This document shows positions 54,051-64,000 of a stretch of DNA of 64,000 nucleotides, in pieces. A model generated the notes under the pieces. It had not been told where the DNA came from and ran no database searches. It worked only from the letters and a program-made list of their open reading frames with translations. The translations under genes and the position numbers were made by a program. Numbering within the stretch: position 1 is the first letter of the stretch; each line of letters begins with the position of its first letter. The stretch comes from Watersipora subatra (lineage: Eukaryota; Bryozoa; Gymnolaemata; Cheilostomatida; Watersiporidae): the NCBI RefSeq assembly GCF_963576615.1, contig NC_088711.1, forward strand, positions 36,196,121 to 36,260,120, written 5' to 3'.

Positions 54051-55585
54051 AAATAGTTTAATATAATAAGTTACCAAGTGACATTCTTTTCTATGTTTTT
54101 TGTTTAAGCATAACAGTAATGGAGCCAATGTTTGGTAACAAACACTCCGAAATGTTCGGTTTACCGCGATTCGACAGTCACGACACTAGCCATGTTTAAA
54201 ATACAAACCTTTTTTTGTTTTCCTAAACAATTCTTTTTAGCATTTTTCAAGATTATGCAGGATTCAAATAAAACAGCTTTTCACACTTACACCAATTGTT
54301 TATATATAGTAATAGCTGTCGATGAACAATCTGTAGAATGAACTTGTATTGTATTTTGCTACTACGATGATGTTATAGTTGATTTATTGTTGCTAGTTTG
54401 TACATACAATGGCGGGGTTTACATGAATATGTTTACTAAACAGTAAACATGCGTGACAGCTTTCAAAAAACGTTTGAAGATGTATCCTATATCGGGTATA
54501 CGTAACGAAACTGAGCCTTTCTCCTATTTACCTACGTTACATTAGCTTACGGTTTGACTGATACCGGGTACTGTATATTAAAATAACCGGGGAAAACTTC
54601 TTGTAGCCTCAGTTTCATAGCTTGTGAAACTTTCCCCAATGATAATTCATGAACTTGTCGTACACGTAATTATTGCGGCTTAAGTAACCATAGACCACGA
54701 TCACTTCTCACAAAATATGTGTCACGCCATGCTCAACACTTGGTCTAGGTTTTTGGCGCGTAGAGCTATAGGACACCATTCAGAAAGCGTAAAACGTGTG
54801 TTGTCAATGGCGTGATTCTCACAACCAATCACAAGTCTTATTTTTTCTAACTGCTATGCGTGGCCATAAATTCCAATGAGTATTCTATCTACCGCCTTAC
54901 TATCATTGCATACTCACTTGAGCTAGGAAAAGCCGGTTGTTTTAGTAGTAGTATTGAAGGTTTATTAAATTGCATAGTCAAGAAGAAATTTAGTAAGTTA
55001 ATAGCAAACCGTGTAATGCATTTGAGATTGATGACCAAGTGCTAGTTTGGTATCCTAGGTCGTTTCTTATCTATATTTAAACCATTTTATCTCCACCATA
55101 GTTATCTATAGTTAAATAATCTTGACAGGAAGTAGTTGGTAGCTTCATTTAACCGCTTCAGTTGAGACATTTCTGATCATTTGCTAAAAATTATAAGAAA
55201 ATTTTTTAAAATTAATTAGCCAATGGTTTTAAATGACGATGTATTTGTTTAAAAGAATCATTGCAAGTTTGTTGTTATGCCTACACAAAAAAGTTATAGA
55301 AGACAACAACGAGCAATTCGTATTGTTTTTTCAAGCATAGCTGTTACATTCTATATACACCTTACAACTAGAAAACGTTGCGACAATTTGTTTTATTTTT
55401 ATTGTAGGTTTATCTGGTCGATGTGGAGTCTGTTTTACCAATATCTTATTCCTAATCAAACTTGGGTGCTGAAGCTTCACTGAAATCCTTTTAGGGAGTG
55501 GACAATTTTACAAAAAAAATTTAACAAAACAAATTGTGGGTTTGCACAAGTCTTAGTTAACCCATCTTATCTGCTAGCAACAGCA

Positions 55586-55679
55586 ATGTTGGCACCGAGT
55601 TGGTTTTGCTTCGGGATATTATACGTGTGTTTAATGGTAACGGGAGGAGCCACAACAGTCAACAATGTCACTGCTCCAG
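55586..55679 (+). CDS. VLDLR: LDLR-family exon 1 (signal peptide)
   Basis: MLAPSWFCFGILYVCLMV is the hydrophobic leader. The exon ends in phase 1 at CCAG|GTAAGA. This ATG is the first in frame with a leader. Confidence 0.85.
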
Positions 55680-58600
55680 GTAAGACATCATTTTAGAATT
55701 TTGAAGTGATTTTCAGCTTCAAATTTATTTAACAGCGTTTGATTGCTACAGAGGTATATATTTGTAGCCTGGTGCGCAGGTGAACAGAACTTTTATTGCC
55801 ACAAATCTGATGAGTGCAGGCCTGCTTATGTACGATGTGATAAAACGAAACAATGTGAGGAAGGGGAAGATGAAGACGATTGTCCAAGTAGGTTTCATCT
55901 TGAGGTTAAGGTCATTATTTCTGTCGCAGTATGGATTTTTATTGGTGTCTTTTCCATCAGCCCATTTCTGAATTTCTACAAATTAATGGAGCAGAACAGC
56001 ACTCTCTGTTTGCTGCCTGATTGATTTGTTCTCTGAATCCGCCTATTTAGTTTACTGTTAAAATTAAACTGATTTATAGTTCCAAGCTTTTGTTAACAAG
56101 CTGATGCTGTGAATATTTACATATGACAATTTGATGAGAGCGGTTTCCTCATGCCTTCATTTGGAATATTCCAAGACTGTTCAAAGTTCAGTAGATAATT
56201 TACGCTAAGACCCGTTTCGACAGTGTACACATGTTATCCTTCAATACTAAAGATAATTCTCCACTGAATGGGTGACCAGCATTATGCTCAATGTTGTCAG
56301 AGTTGCACGTATAGCTATAGAACACAAAATTGTGTATTGCTGTGATATGTTGAGTTATCCTAGGCAACACCTGACACTTGATGCTCATTTTGATTTCTAA
56401 TGGAGAAAGCTGTTGTAATAGTTTTCTTCGGTTGCTCATAGTATTCACTATTGTAACTAGGTCGGATTGAGGGTATGGCCATGTCTAGCCAATCAGTGTT
56501 CAGTATTCACTCGCACCATATCATAACGATCAATAGCCTAATGTACAGAACAACGGTATTGGCTTGGGGAGTTGGCCTGCAGCCAATATTCTATTCATAC
56601 GCTGTTATTTGAACAACTGCCTACCTTCTTACATGGTGAATGGTTTTAATGGCTGATAGGGTTTACGCATTATGTAATTGTTTTCACAACCAGTAGTTCG
56701 ATGTTATGCAATGTTAATTGTTTGTAATTGTTGGCACAGCCCCAAATCAACCAGTCTTGCTTAAACATTTTGTCTAAGTTCTGGTTATACTCAATTTTTT
56801 CTTCTTTTTTTCCAGCATGTACCAAGGAGTCTGCAGCATCCCTGGGGAAGTTTTACTGCCAACAGAGTGGCGAATGCATATCCATAGATTGGAAGTGTGA
56901 TGGAATGCCTGATTGTGATGATGGTGAAGATGAGGCTGATGCATTATGTCCAGAAGGTAAAAATGTGAATAATATTTATGCTGAATTTTTTACCATACTC
57001 CCGTGTGATGATAATCTCACTGTTTTGTGTTTCGTGTTCTAGGAGATAGCGACTGCTCAGTAAACCAGTTTGATTGTGGTGGTGGCCATTGCATTGATGC
57101 AGACTGGAGATGTGATTCACAGCCTGATTGCCAAGGTGGCGAGGACGAGAAGAACTGTGAGTTTATCAAGAAATTTTGTACTATTACTGTTGTAGAAAAT
57201 ATTTGGTATTATCTACTTTCTACGATTACAAAATGAAATTACTCGTGTTTTAGGTGAGACAACGTGCTCTGCTGATCAGCTGTCCTGTACTCCATCTGGT
57301 GCCGAGGGACATTCGGCCTCACTAGAATGCATCTCGAAAGATTGGTTGTGCGATCAGGAGAAAGACTGTCTTAATGGAGAGGATGAGGTCAATTGTCCTG
57401 TCATAGTTTGTCCTGATGAACGTTTCAACTGCTCAGCTGAGCACAAATGTATGCCCAATGAATGGATGTGCGATAATGAGCTAGATTGTGAATCTGGGGA
57501 GGATGAGGCCAATTGCCCTGATGAAGAGGAAAAAACACTGGTCCCATCACAGATTTGTACTGATCTAGAGTTCAAGGTATGTTTCCATCCAATTTTCACT
57601 GTACAATCTCAAACCTGATGATTCTTTGAATAATTCACTAACTTTTGTCTTGTGTCTCCGTAATATAACTTCTGTATTCCAGTGTACCTCTGGCGCTGTT
57701 GCGTGCATCATTGGTGTGTGGAAGTGCGACAAACAGAATGACTGTGACGATGGTTCGGATGAGCTTGATTGTCCATCTGACCCGAAATGTTCACGCGCCG
57801 AGTTTATGTGCGATAATGGAGACTGCATCCCAAGCTTCCTAGTATGCTCTGGCAATGAGGAGTGTGAGGGTGGCGAGGATGAGACACAACCAAGCTGTGC
57901 AACAACTCTGCCAGTGACATGCGATCCTGAAAAAGAGTTTATCTGTGACAATAGCACTCGTGAGCCATCTTGCATTGACATGAGCAAGGTTTGTGATGGG
58001 AAAGATGACTGCGAGAATCATAGGGATGAATCCCAACAACAGTGTGGAGGTATGTTGCATATTGTCTGTATCTTGCACATAGTCTGTATCTTGCATCTCA
58101 ATGAGGCTTACTATTTCTCTGGCTATTTACAGCTCACGTAATACCTGATCCCTGTCAATTCAAGGAGACCTGTCCCGGTGAGCATGTCCTCTGCAAAACC
58201 ATCAGGACCAATTTAACAAGTAACTTGAACCGCACTGTTGGTTACGTCTGCTCATGCGCTCCTGGCTATGTCCGTGATGGCAATAACAACTGCGTTGGTG
58301 GGTATCATCCTCTATCCTTACTCGCACCCTTATGTTAATGAGATATATCATGGTGTGTGGCGGCGTCACGGTGTGTGGCGGCGTCACGGTGTGTGGCGGC
58401 GTCACGGTTTGTGATGTGTTTTTGTCTTCTGATTTTATATGCACGATTTCAGATGATGATGAATGCTCAAAGGTAGAGAGTCCAGTCTGTGATCAGCTGT
58501 GTACAAATGAGTTGGGATCCTACAAGTGTGCCTGCACGGAAGGTTATTCTTTGGCAACAGACAACCGCTCCTGTCTCGTGGACTCTACCAGTAAGTGCTA

Positions 58601-61600
58601 TGCCTTGCATCTTGTGCGAGCTTTACTTCTGTTAAGGCTTGCCTTTTGGATACCCATGCTGATACAAAAAATATTGCACGCTTGCAATAGCCCTATCAGA
58701 TCATTTTGCTTACCCACACTGTCAATTAACAACAGTTTGTTTAGTCGTCACTTACCTAAGGACTGCCGTCACTTACCTAAGGACTGCCGTCACTTACCTA
58801 AGCACTGCCGTCACTTACCTAAGCACTGCCGTCACTTACCTAAGCACTGCCGTCACTTACCTAAGCACTGCCGTCACTTACCTAAGCACTGCCGTCACTT
58901 ACCTAAGCACTGCCGTCACTTACCTAAGCACTGCCGTCACTTACCTAAGCACTGCCGTCACTTACCTAAGCACTGCCGTCACTTACCTAAGCACTGCCGT
59001 CACTTACCTAAGCACTGCCGGTGGATTGTCTATTATCCCTGGCTTCCTCAACTGTCTATCCTGTCCGTAAATTGCAATAAACATTGAAAACACATTGTCT
59101 AGATATGGTCAACTTCTTGTTGCAGGTGTTCACCCCAAGTTGCTCTTCACAAACCGGCATCAAATTCGCTCGATACGCATTCATGGTCAGGGCGAGTACA
59201 TGCCTCTCGTTGACAGCTCAGCCGCTGTCGCTCTCGATTTTGACTACTCTCGACAGGAAGTTTTCTACTCGGACCTCGGGAAGAAGAAACTGTTCAAGTT
59301 CAAATTGCCTCCTGCTGACTCGGACGCAGATCTGACTGAGGTTTGTCCTTTGCTTGTAAATAGGCTTCCTTCTCATCTAAACAGTTGTGTATATGTACCT
59401 TGGGCCATTGCCCTTGGCCACTACTTGCCGTCAATAGCGCTAGAAATTGTGCCATCCATCATAACTGCTGGTAGCTTGTTGACCCCTTTAGGCAGACGGG
59501 CTTGATTGATTTGACAGAGGTATTGCAGCCACAACTTATTTGTATTGTTATCTATCGGTTGGTTGAGGAGGATTTATGCTAGAGAGCTGGAAGCCAGTTT
59601 AAAAAGCAAGTGTTCGTAAAGTAAGCCTAAGCCGGGTTGGTCATTTCAAGCTTTTGGAAATTTCTATAATTTAATTTTTTCAGGAGGATTTGAACATTCC
59701 CGGAGTAGACACTCCTGACGGTCTCGCATATGATTGGATCTACAGGCATCTGTACTGGGCAGACACTGCGTCTAATACCATAAACATGGCATGCATGGAT
59801 GAGAAGGCTGAAGAAGGCAATTCTAAGGTTCTCTACAAGAACAAAAATCCAAACTGCAACAAGTTGTCAAAAGAAGAGCAAGGAATGGAAGTTTGTATTG
59901 ATGAACCAAGGGCGCTTGCTGTTCATCCTAGGAAGGTGAGGCAGCATGATTCACCAGTTTTCTTGATAAGGTTAAGGCATTGTTGATTCATTCATCATAA
60001 ATTTTGATTCATGCTGACAGCTATTCATGTACATGCAGTGATGATATTATGGGTCATCCCTATAAACTAAGCAGGGCTGGTTGTATTTTCATGTTTGATT
60101 GTCCAAACACTGCTCATTGTTGCACCTAAACCCTCAGTGGTTGGAGTGCAGTGCAAACAATGCCGGTTCCGTCTATAAAGCGTTGATAAGGTCTGTTTGT
60201 ACAGACATTCAAATGGATAATGGATAGCATGTAAAAATTTGGCTTGCAAGCTTTGAATGGGTGTAAGGCGATACGATAAATGCTAGTGGGTGTGTTAGGC
60301 CACTGACTATTGTTATACAAGCTGAGGAAGGTATGGTATGACTTTAACCATCATGTCTTTTGCAGGGATGGATATTCTGGTCAGATTGGGGCATCCACCC
60401 CCACATAGTGCTTGCAGCACTGGATGGTAGCCGCATGCAGAAGATTGCCTACAATATTAACAGTGAAAAGCAGTATCTCAACTGGCCCAATGGCCTTGCC
60501 CTTGACATTTCTAGCGACAACGAGCGTCTTTATTGGATTGATGCGCAGCTCCACACCATCTTCTCCTGTTCTATTGATCGATGCATTACTGATATCAATG
60601 TCCTTGTCTATGACACGGAGAATATTAAGCATCCCTATTCCATCACAGCTTTTGAGGTAAGGCAAGCTGACTAGACTGTCTATCTACCCACAAACAGAAA
60701 GGTGTATAAACGAGCTCTCATTTTGCCTGCCGGTGGGCTCAAACATGCCCATATCTCCACTCGCGTGGCTTCCCTCTTATCTTGCCAACGCCTGTCTAAG
60801 CCTCCCCCGGTAAAGCGTCTGCTGCTGTAATCCTGTATGACTATTGGCTGATTAATCATAGGGCCTTCGGTATGGTCCGATGTTGTCATTATGTCAGCTA
60901 TGGCACTTGGCCAAGTTGAGTCCATGGCTCACTCATCAAGAGTTAGTGATTTGACTGCAGTTTGGTTTTTTATGGACTGTTTAATCTACACATTGCGAAA
61001 TATGTTTGATCAAAGATTTGTGTCAGATGTTGTAAGTAATAATGCATGTTTTAGGGACATGCTTATAAAAGCTTGATGAGACACCTTGTTGATGCTGCAT
61101 TATAGTCATCATTTATGATATACCAGAGATGTAGCAGCCACCTAATGCTGTTCTAATAGCTAATATTGATACAAGACTGTCTCCAGATCTACCATTAACT
61201 TGACCTGATAACTTGTGCCAATTCTTTATAAGAGACACTTTAGTCTGCATTATCAGCTTCTGTGTTTCAATGTTGGAAGATGGGAGAGACAATGAGGAGT
61301 AGGGAGGGTGTCTTTGAATAGGTTGAAGCTGTAAGTTGTGCGACCAACTGGGGAGTAGATTTATTGCATAACAGCAATCATGCTGTCACAGTAAACAGTC
61401 CACATCCTAAGAACAACTTCTACTGGCCAACGATACTCGCAGTGCCTACAAAACAGGCATATATCATAACAGGCAGTGTTTTTTGCTGGCTGCTCTGAAC
61501 TTGCTGTCTCCACCCTGCCTGCTTGCCAATTGTTAACCCTAGTTTTGCTGAAACGTGGATTGGATGGTTCAATACCGCCCCCAGATGCAAGCTGAGCGGT

Positions 61601-63021
61601 ATCTAATTGCCCCTTAGTTGTTCATTATCATTAAGATTCTCATTTCTGATGGTTTTGCTGCAGAACAAATTGTACTGGACTGACTGGGCACACAGGCATA
61701 TAGTATCAGCCAACAAGTACACGGGAGGCAACATAACACGCGTTCTTGGTGACCTCGAGCAGCCAATGGACCTCAAGGTTTTCCACCCATTGTCGCAACA
61801 AAAGAGCACAAATCACTGTGAGCAACCCATTGGAGAAGAGCCTCTATGTCAGCACATTTGTGCTCCCAAGCCATGGAGTCGTCCCCTTGGCAGCAATGAT
61901 GACTTTTTGTGAGTTGATATCAAAGAGATACATTACTATATAGTTTAACGTGTTACTTTGCAATACTATAGTTGCAAATCTGAGTCTCCCTCTCATTCCT
62001 TTTTTGTTTTGTAGGCCAGTAGAAGGTGAAGTAAAATATTCGTGTCTTTGCGCGGATGGCTACGTGCTGGGTGCAAATGGCCGAAACTGCAGCAAGGTGA
62101 TGGTGCCAGTCAAACCGGGTGCCCATGTAGCTCCTATCGGGACTGTGGGAAATATCGGGACTGCGGGAAATAACGGGACTACGGGAATATCCAAAAGTGG
62201 AAAAGTGGCCGTCATTGCAAGCTGCTCTGTGTTTGTGATTGGCCTCGTGGCGGCTTTGGTGAGTGCAGTACTTATACATGTTGTTACATCCTCTTAGTTT
62301 AACATTCTTGATCTGTTTCTGTTGCGGTTCAACTGGTCGCTGTATTCTCAGTTTGCTTTAGCTATCGTATGATTAATGACTTGAGACAAGCCGTTACAAA
62401 GACAAGACATTACACTCTGTCTTGGTTGTCGACAGGCCATTCTGGTAGTTCCCATAGGTTGTCGCATTGTTAATGCCCCGTTCATAGCGTGTTATACAAT
62501 GTATATGCATATTCCGGTTCTTATTTTGCAGATCTCTGTTTTGTTTGTGCGACGCATGAGGCAAAATAAAGCCAAAGATATGAACTTTGACAATCCTGTA
62601 TACAAACGTACAACCGAAGACAAGCTAGAACTACCGCGTCACGAATATCAGCCTTCTCAATCTGATCCTACAGTGAGTAACTAAATGCAATACTCTTTGG
62701 CTGGCCACTCCATCCCTCCTTCCTTCACTTTTCATGAACCGGTGCTGTTGGAACAAAGTTGATTGGGCCATTAATATTCGACCATTATCAATTTAGTCCG
62801 ATTTCTGCATTGACTCACTACTGTGACAATAAAGTTACTTTCATGCAAAGCCACCTGCAAATAATATATTACTGTCACTTGATGCCTCAGAAAAATTCAA
62901 ATAAAAACTCAGCATTTCTATGGCCTCTTCAAAGCATACCGGTTCCTGGAAATGCTCAGTTTACTTCATTTTTCCCATTTCTATTCTTTCCATCTCCGCA
63001 CTGCAGTCTGTTGAGCAGTGA
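55586..63021 (+). CDS. VLDLR: LDL-receptor-family protein (VLDLR/LRP8-like), 15 exons
   Basis: A single-pass endocytic receptor for lipoproteins or related ligands. Exons join in phase to 954 residues. In order: signal peptide (1-21); eight LDLa modules (34-386), each with the C-x-(D/N)-x-x-D-C-x-x-G-x-D-E calcium pattern; EGF-A (387-441); calcium-binding EGF-B starting DDDEC (442-487); a six-blade YWTD propeller (488-780) with LYWADTASN, WIFWSDWG, LYWIDAQ and LYWTDWAHR; EGF-C (about 786-840); a short Gly/Thr/Asn-repeat stalk; membrane helix 885-909; and a cytoplasmic tail with FDNPVY at 922-927, the clathrin-adaptor internalisation motif. Eight LDLa modules match VLDLR rather than LDLR (seven), but an invertebrate protein could be ancestral to VLDLR, LRP8 and LDLR. 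It is divergent from the coiled-coil gene. Nothing is broken. Confidence 0.92.
55768..55887 (+). CDS. VLDLR: LDLR-family exon 2 (LDLa 1)
   Basis: Cys pattern CAGEQNFYC...CEEGEDEDDC. The acceptor TTTGTAG is at 55767 and the donor is CCAA|GTAGGT. Confidence 0.88.
55888..56815. other. LDLR-family intron 2, nothing recognised
   Basis: No repeat or coding signal. The 82-codon minus frame at 56200-56448 has no motif. Confidence 0.4.
56816..56956 (+). CDS. VLDLR: LDLR-family exon 3 (LDLa 2)
   Basis: Contains FYCQQSGECISIDWKCDG and CDDGEDE. The acceptor has a long pyrimidine tract ending TTTTTTCCAG. Confidence 0.93.
57043..57156 (+). CDS. VLDLR: LDLR-family exon 4 (LDLa 3)
   Basis: Contains FDCGGGHCIDADWRCDSQ and CQGGEDEKNC. 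Symmetric phase 1-1 exon. Confidence 0.93.
57254..57576 (+). CDS. VLDLR: LDLR-family exon 5 (LDLa 4, 5 and start of 6)
   Basis: Contains CISKDWLCDQEKDCLNGEDE and CMPNEWMCDNELDCESGEDE. The third module is cut by the intron after DLEFK. Confidence 0.93.
57683..58049 (+). CDS. VLDLR: LDLR-family exon 6 (LDLa 6 end, 7 and 8)
   Basis: Contains CDKQNDCDDGSDELDC, CSGNEECEGGEDE and CDGKDDCENHRDE. Module 8 ends in His-Arg-Asp-Glu instead of Gly-x-Asp-Glu. Confidence 0.93.
58133..58297 (+). CDS. VLDLR: LDLR-family exon 7 (EGF-A)
   Basis: EGF-like module ending GYVCSCAPGYVRDGNNNC. Its loop is longer than usual and contains two N-glycosylation sequons (NLT, NRT). Confidence 0.9.
58352..58405 (+). repeat. 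18-bp tandem repeat, 3 copies
   Basis: GGTGTGTGGCGGCGTCAC repeated three times in LDLR-family intron 7, unusually GC-rich for the region. Confidence 0.9.
58453..58590 (+). CDS. VLDLR: LDLR-family exon 8 (calcium-binding EGF-B)
   Basis: Starts DDDEC and holds LGSYKCACTEGYSL, the calcium-binding EGF consensus. The donor ACCA|GTAAGTGCT is strong. Confidence 0.93.
58746..59018 (+). repeat. 21-bp tandem repeat, 13 copies
   Basis: The unit contains CGTCACTTACCTAAGCACTG. The first two copies have GGACTG. It lies in the intron between exons 8 and 9. Because 21 is a multiple of 3 it gives a continuous RHLPKHC frame, which is not protein-like and lies outside the spliced message. Confidence 0.95.
59126..59340 (+). 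CDS. VLDLR: LDLR-family exon 9 (propeller start)
   Basis: Contains LLFTNRHQIRSI and VALDFDYSRQEVFYSDLGKK, the first blades. Ends at GAG|GTTTGT. Confidence 0.92.
59684..59935 (+). CDS. VLDLR: LDLR-family exon 10 (propeller)
   Basis: Contains PDGLAYDWIYRHLYWADT. A longer insert than in vertebrates (KNKNPNCNKLSKEEQG) lies before PRALAVHP. Confidence 0.92.
60366..60656 (+). CDS. VLDLR: LDLR-family exon 11 (propeller)
   Basis: Contains GWIFWSDWGIHPHI, WPNGLALDI, LYWIDAQLHTI and HPYSITAFE. Confidence 0.93.
60657..61663. other. LDLR-family intron 11, nothing recognised
   Basis: About 1 kb with slightly higher GC than the average of the window, but no repeat or coding signal was identified. Confidence 0.4.
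61664..61908 (+). CDS. VLDLR: LDLR-family exon 12 (last blade, start of EGF-C)
   Basis: Contains NKLYWTDWAHRHIVSANK, VFHPLSQQKSTNHC and CQHICAPKP. Ends in phase 2 at TTT|GTGAGT; reading through gives a stop at once. Confidence 0.92.
62015..62258 (+). CDS. VLDLR: LDLR-family exon 13 (EGF-C end, stalk, membrane helix)
   Basis: YSCLCADGYVLGANGRNC closes EGF-C. A stalk of three GT-x-GN-type hexapeptide repeats follows, then most of the membrane helix (VAVIASCSVFVIGLVAAL). Confidence 0.92.
62136..62189 (+). repeat. Coding 18-bp repeat, 3 copies, in the receptor stalk
   Basis: ATCGGGACTGTGGGAAAT-type units encode IGTVGN, IGTAGN and NGTTGI directly before the membrane helix. Confidence 0.85.
62532..62672 (+). 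CDS. VLDLR: LDLR-family exon 14 (cytoplasmic tail)
   Basis: Encodes the end of the helix, RRMRQNK, then FDNPVYKRTTEDKLEL. The splice donor ACA|GTGAGT is followed in frame by VSN and a stop at 62684, so an unspliced form would also be a complete protein. Confidence 0.9.
63007..63021 (+). CDS. VLDLR: LDLR-family exon 15 (last residues), inferred
   Basis: After a strong pyrimidine tract and CTGCAG, SVEQ and TGA follow in the phase set by exon 14. The acceptor quality supports it; the short coding content cannot. Confidence 0.5.
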   Translation, partial: SVEQ

Positions 63022-64000
63022 GCCTACCTCCTGCGGATGCCTTTGGGTTCCCTATGCGTAGAGGCTGCCTGATTGTGGGTACGTGTGAGGCATTTTAATT
63101 CCAAAATTATTAGATAATTTGGTACTTCTGTCTTGATTGCGTTGCACAAGGGTACACGGTAACCACATCGGATAGGGTCTGTTGACGGTGGGTAAGCAGT
63201 GCATGTGTGGTGATGTGAGGTTAGAAGTCATAGATCAAGATCTCTGTAAATATTTTTTAAGCTGCGGAAACGTATGTATGTTGCAAAAATTGTTCTTCTT
63301 GGATGCACTTCCAATTCATCGATAGAATAATTACCACAAACCAGTCTATAAATCGCAAAAATCTGCATATAGAGGATAACTCCAAGTTACTCGATATGCT
63401 TAGAACTAAAATGCTTTAGCGCGTATCCCATTCTATGAAAATATTTGTCAATCTTTTTGATGCATATCCCAAATCTAAAGGCATCGTAACTGCCTGCGGA
63501 GGAGCCTCATCACATAAAGGCTCTCGCAAATCCCGCTTTTCTGACTTGGCCAGCTTTTGACTGATAATTTAGAAATTTAGGCATCGTATCCTTGAGAACA
63601 TAAGGCCGTCATGACACCATGCATTGATTATAGCTGCCTGAGTCCACTTCCACCGAGTCCTGTGTAGATGTACACGTGACAGCAGGTAATAAACACTCTG
63701 TGACTGTCTATTTGCGCCTGTTTGCATTAAAAACGCACTCCAAGCTGTTAGTCAGTAGAACCAAGTTGCTCGCCCAATTGTATGCCAACCTCAGCTCAGC
63801 ATGTCTCTGCTCTCTATACTGCATGTACCTGTAGAGTACAACTTGTAGGCAAGCATGAACTGCAGCATCGAGTGCTCAAGGTTTGCTTTCCTGAATCCGT
63901 GTATGAAAGTCAATCAATCCAATCCAGACCTATTTGTAGTGATAGATTTATGCCACTCGTATTCACTTTGGGTCACTGCAATTATACATTGAAATCTCTC
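63022..64000. other. 3' region of the LDLR-family gene
   Basis: Probable 3' UTR followed by unassigned sequence. No further gene is seen before the right edge. Confidence 0.4.
63688..63693 (+). terminator. Possible polyadenylation signal
   Basis: AATAAA 667 nt after the exon 15 stop, with a GT-rich stretch (TCTGTGACTGTC) downstream. Confidence 0.4.

Larger units (their letters stand above)
50570..55585. other. Divergent intergenic region
   Basis: Separates the coiled-coil gene (-) from the LDL-receptor-family gene (+). It holds a degenerate tandem repeat, a possible promoter at 52430-52490, two weak minus-strand coding candidates, and otherwise AT-rich sequence. Short frames in 53700-55500 have no support. 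Confidence 0.5.

Noticed and set aside
57354-57987. Long Ser-rich minus-strand frames across the LDLa exons
   Set aside because: They are antisense shadows of the Cys/Asp-rich receptor exons.
58332-59087. 251-codon plus-strand frame with RHLPKHC repeats
   Set aside because: It runs through an EGF exon into an intron and owes its length to a 21-bp tandem repeat. The spliced receptor leaves it at 58590.

Overview
The window is animal nuclear DNA, AT-rich, with long introns and GT-AG splicing. It carries three protein-coding genes, two recognisable by family, in a dense background of DNA transposons and tandem repeats. Nothing is bacterial: there are no operons, CRISPR arrays, rRNA genes or long uninterrupted genes. 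Repeat content and gene structure suggest a marine invertebrate, perhaps a lophotrochozoan, but the sequence alone does not fix the species. No clearly new biological system was found. The least explained parts are an unrecognised coiled-coil gene, an internally deleted piggyBac element that keeps an open reading frame, and several repeats placed at splice sites.

Layout. Positions 1-7750 are mostly intergenic. They hold a decayed 3.9-kb pogo-family transposon (940-4870), itself split by a smaller inverted-repeat element. Positions 7907-24884 (+) hold a complete 8-exon gene for N-sulfoglucosamine sulfohydrolase (SGSH, heparan N-sulfatase), a lysosomal heparan sulfate exo-enzyme. Its introns contain hAT, pogo, TTAA-type and TA-type elements and a 1.25-kb satellite with higher-order structure. 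Positions 25628-50569 (-) hold an 11-exon gene for a coiled-coil protein of about 409 residues that I do not recognise. It is convergent with SGSH, with 743 bp between stop codons. Its introns contain most of the remaining elements: a Harbinger-like palindrome, a hAT MITE, two related TA elements, a Tigger-like element, two copies of a TTAA MITE and the piggyBac derivative. Positions 50570-55585 separate this gene from a divergent LDL-receptor-family gene (+, 55586-63021). That gene has 15 exons, 8 LDLa repeats, EGF-EGF-YWTD propeller-EGF, one membrane helix and an FDNPVY endocytosis motif, which is the layout of VLDLR/LRP8.

No pathway link between the three genes is evident. Exon boundaries were read by eye from splice consensus, phase and protein-family continuity. 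All three models keep phase from start to stop, but no transcript evidence was available. Transposon family names rest on terminal repeats, target-site duplications and protein fragments and should be treated as provisional.
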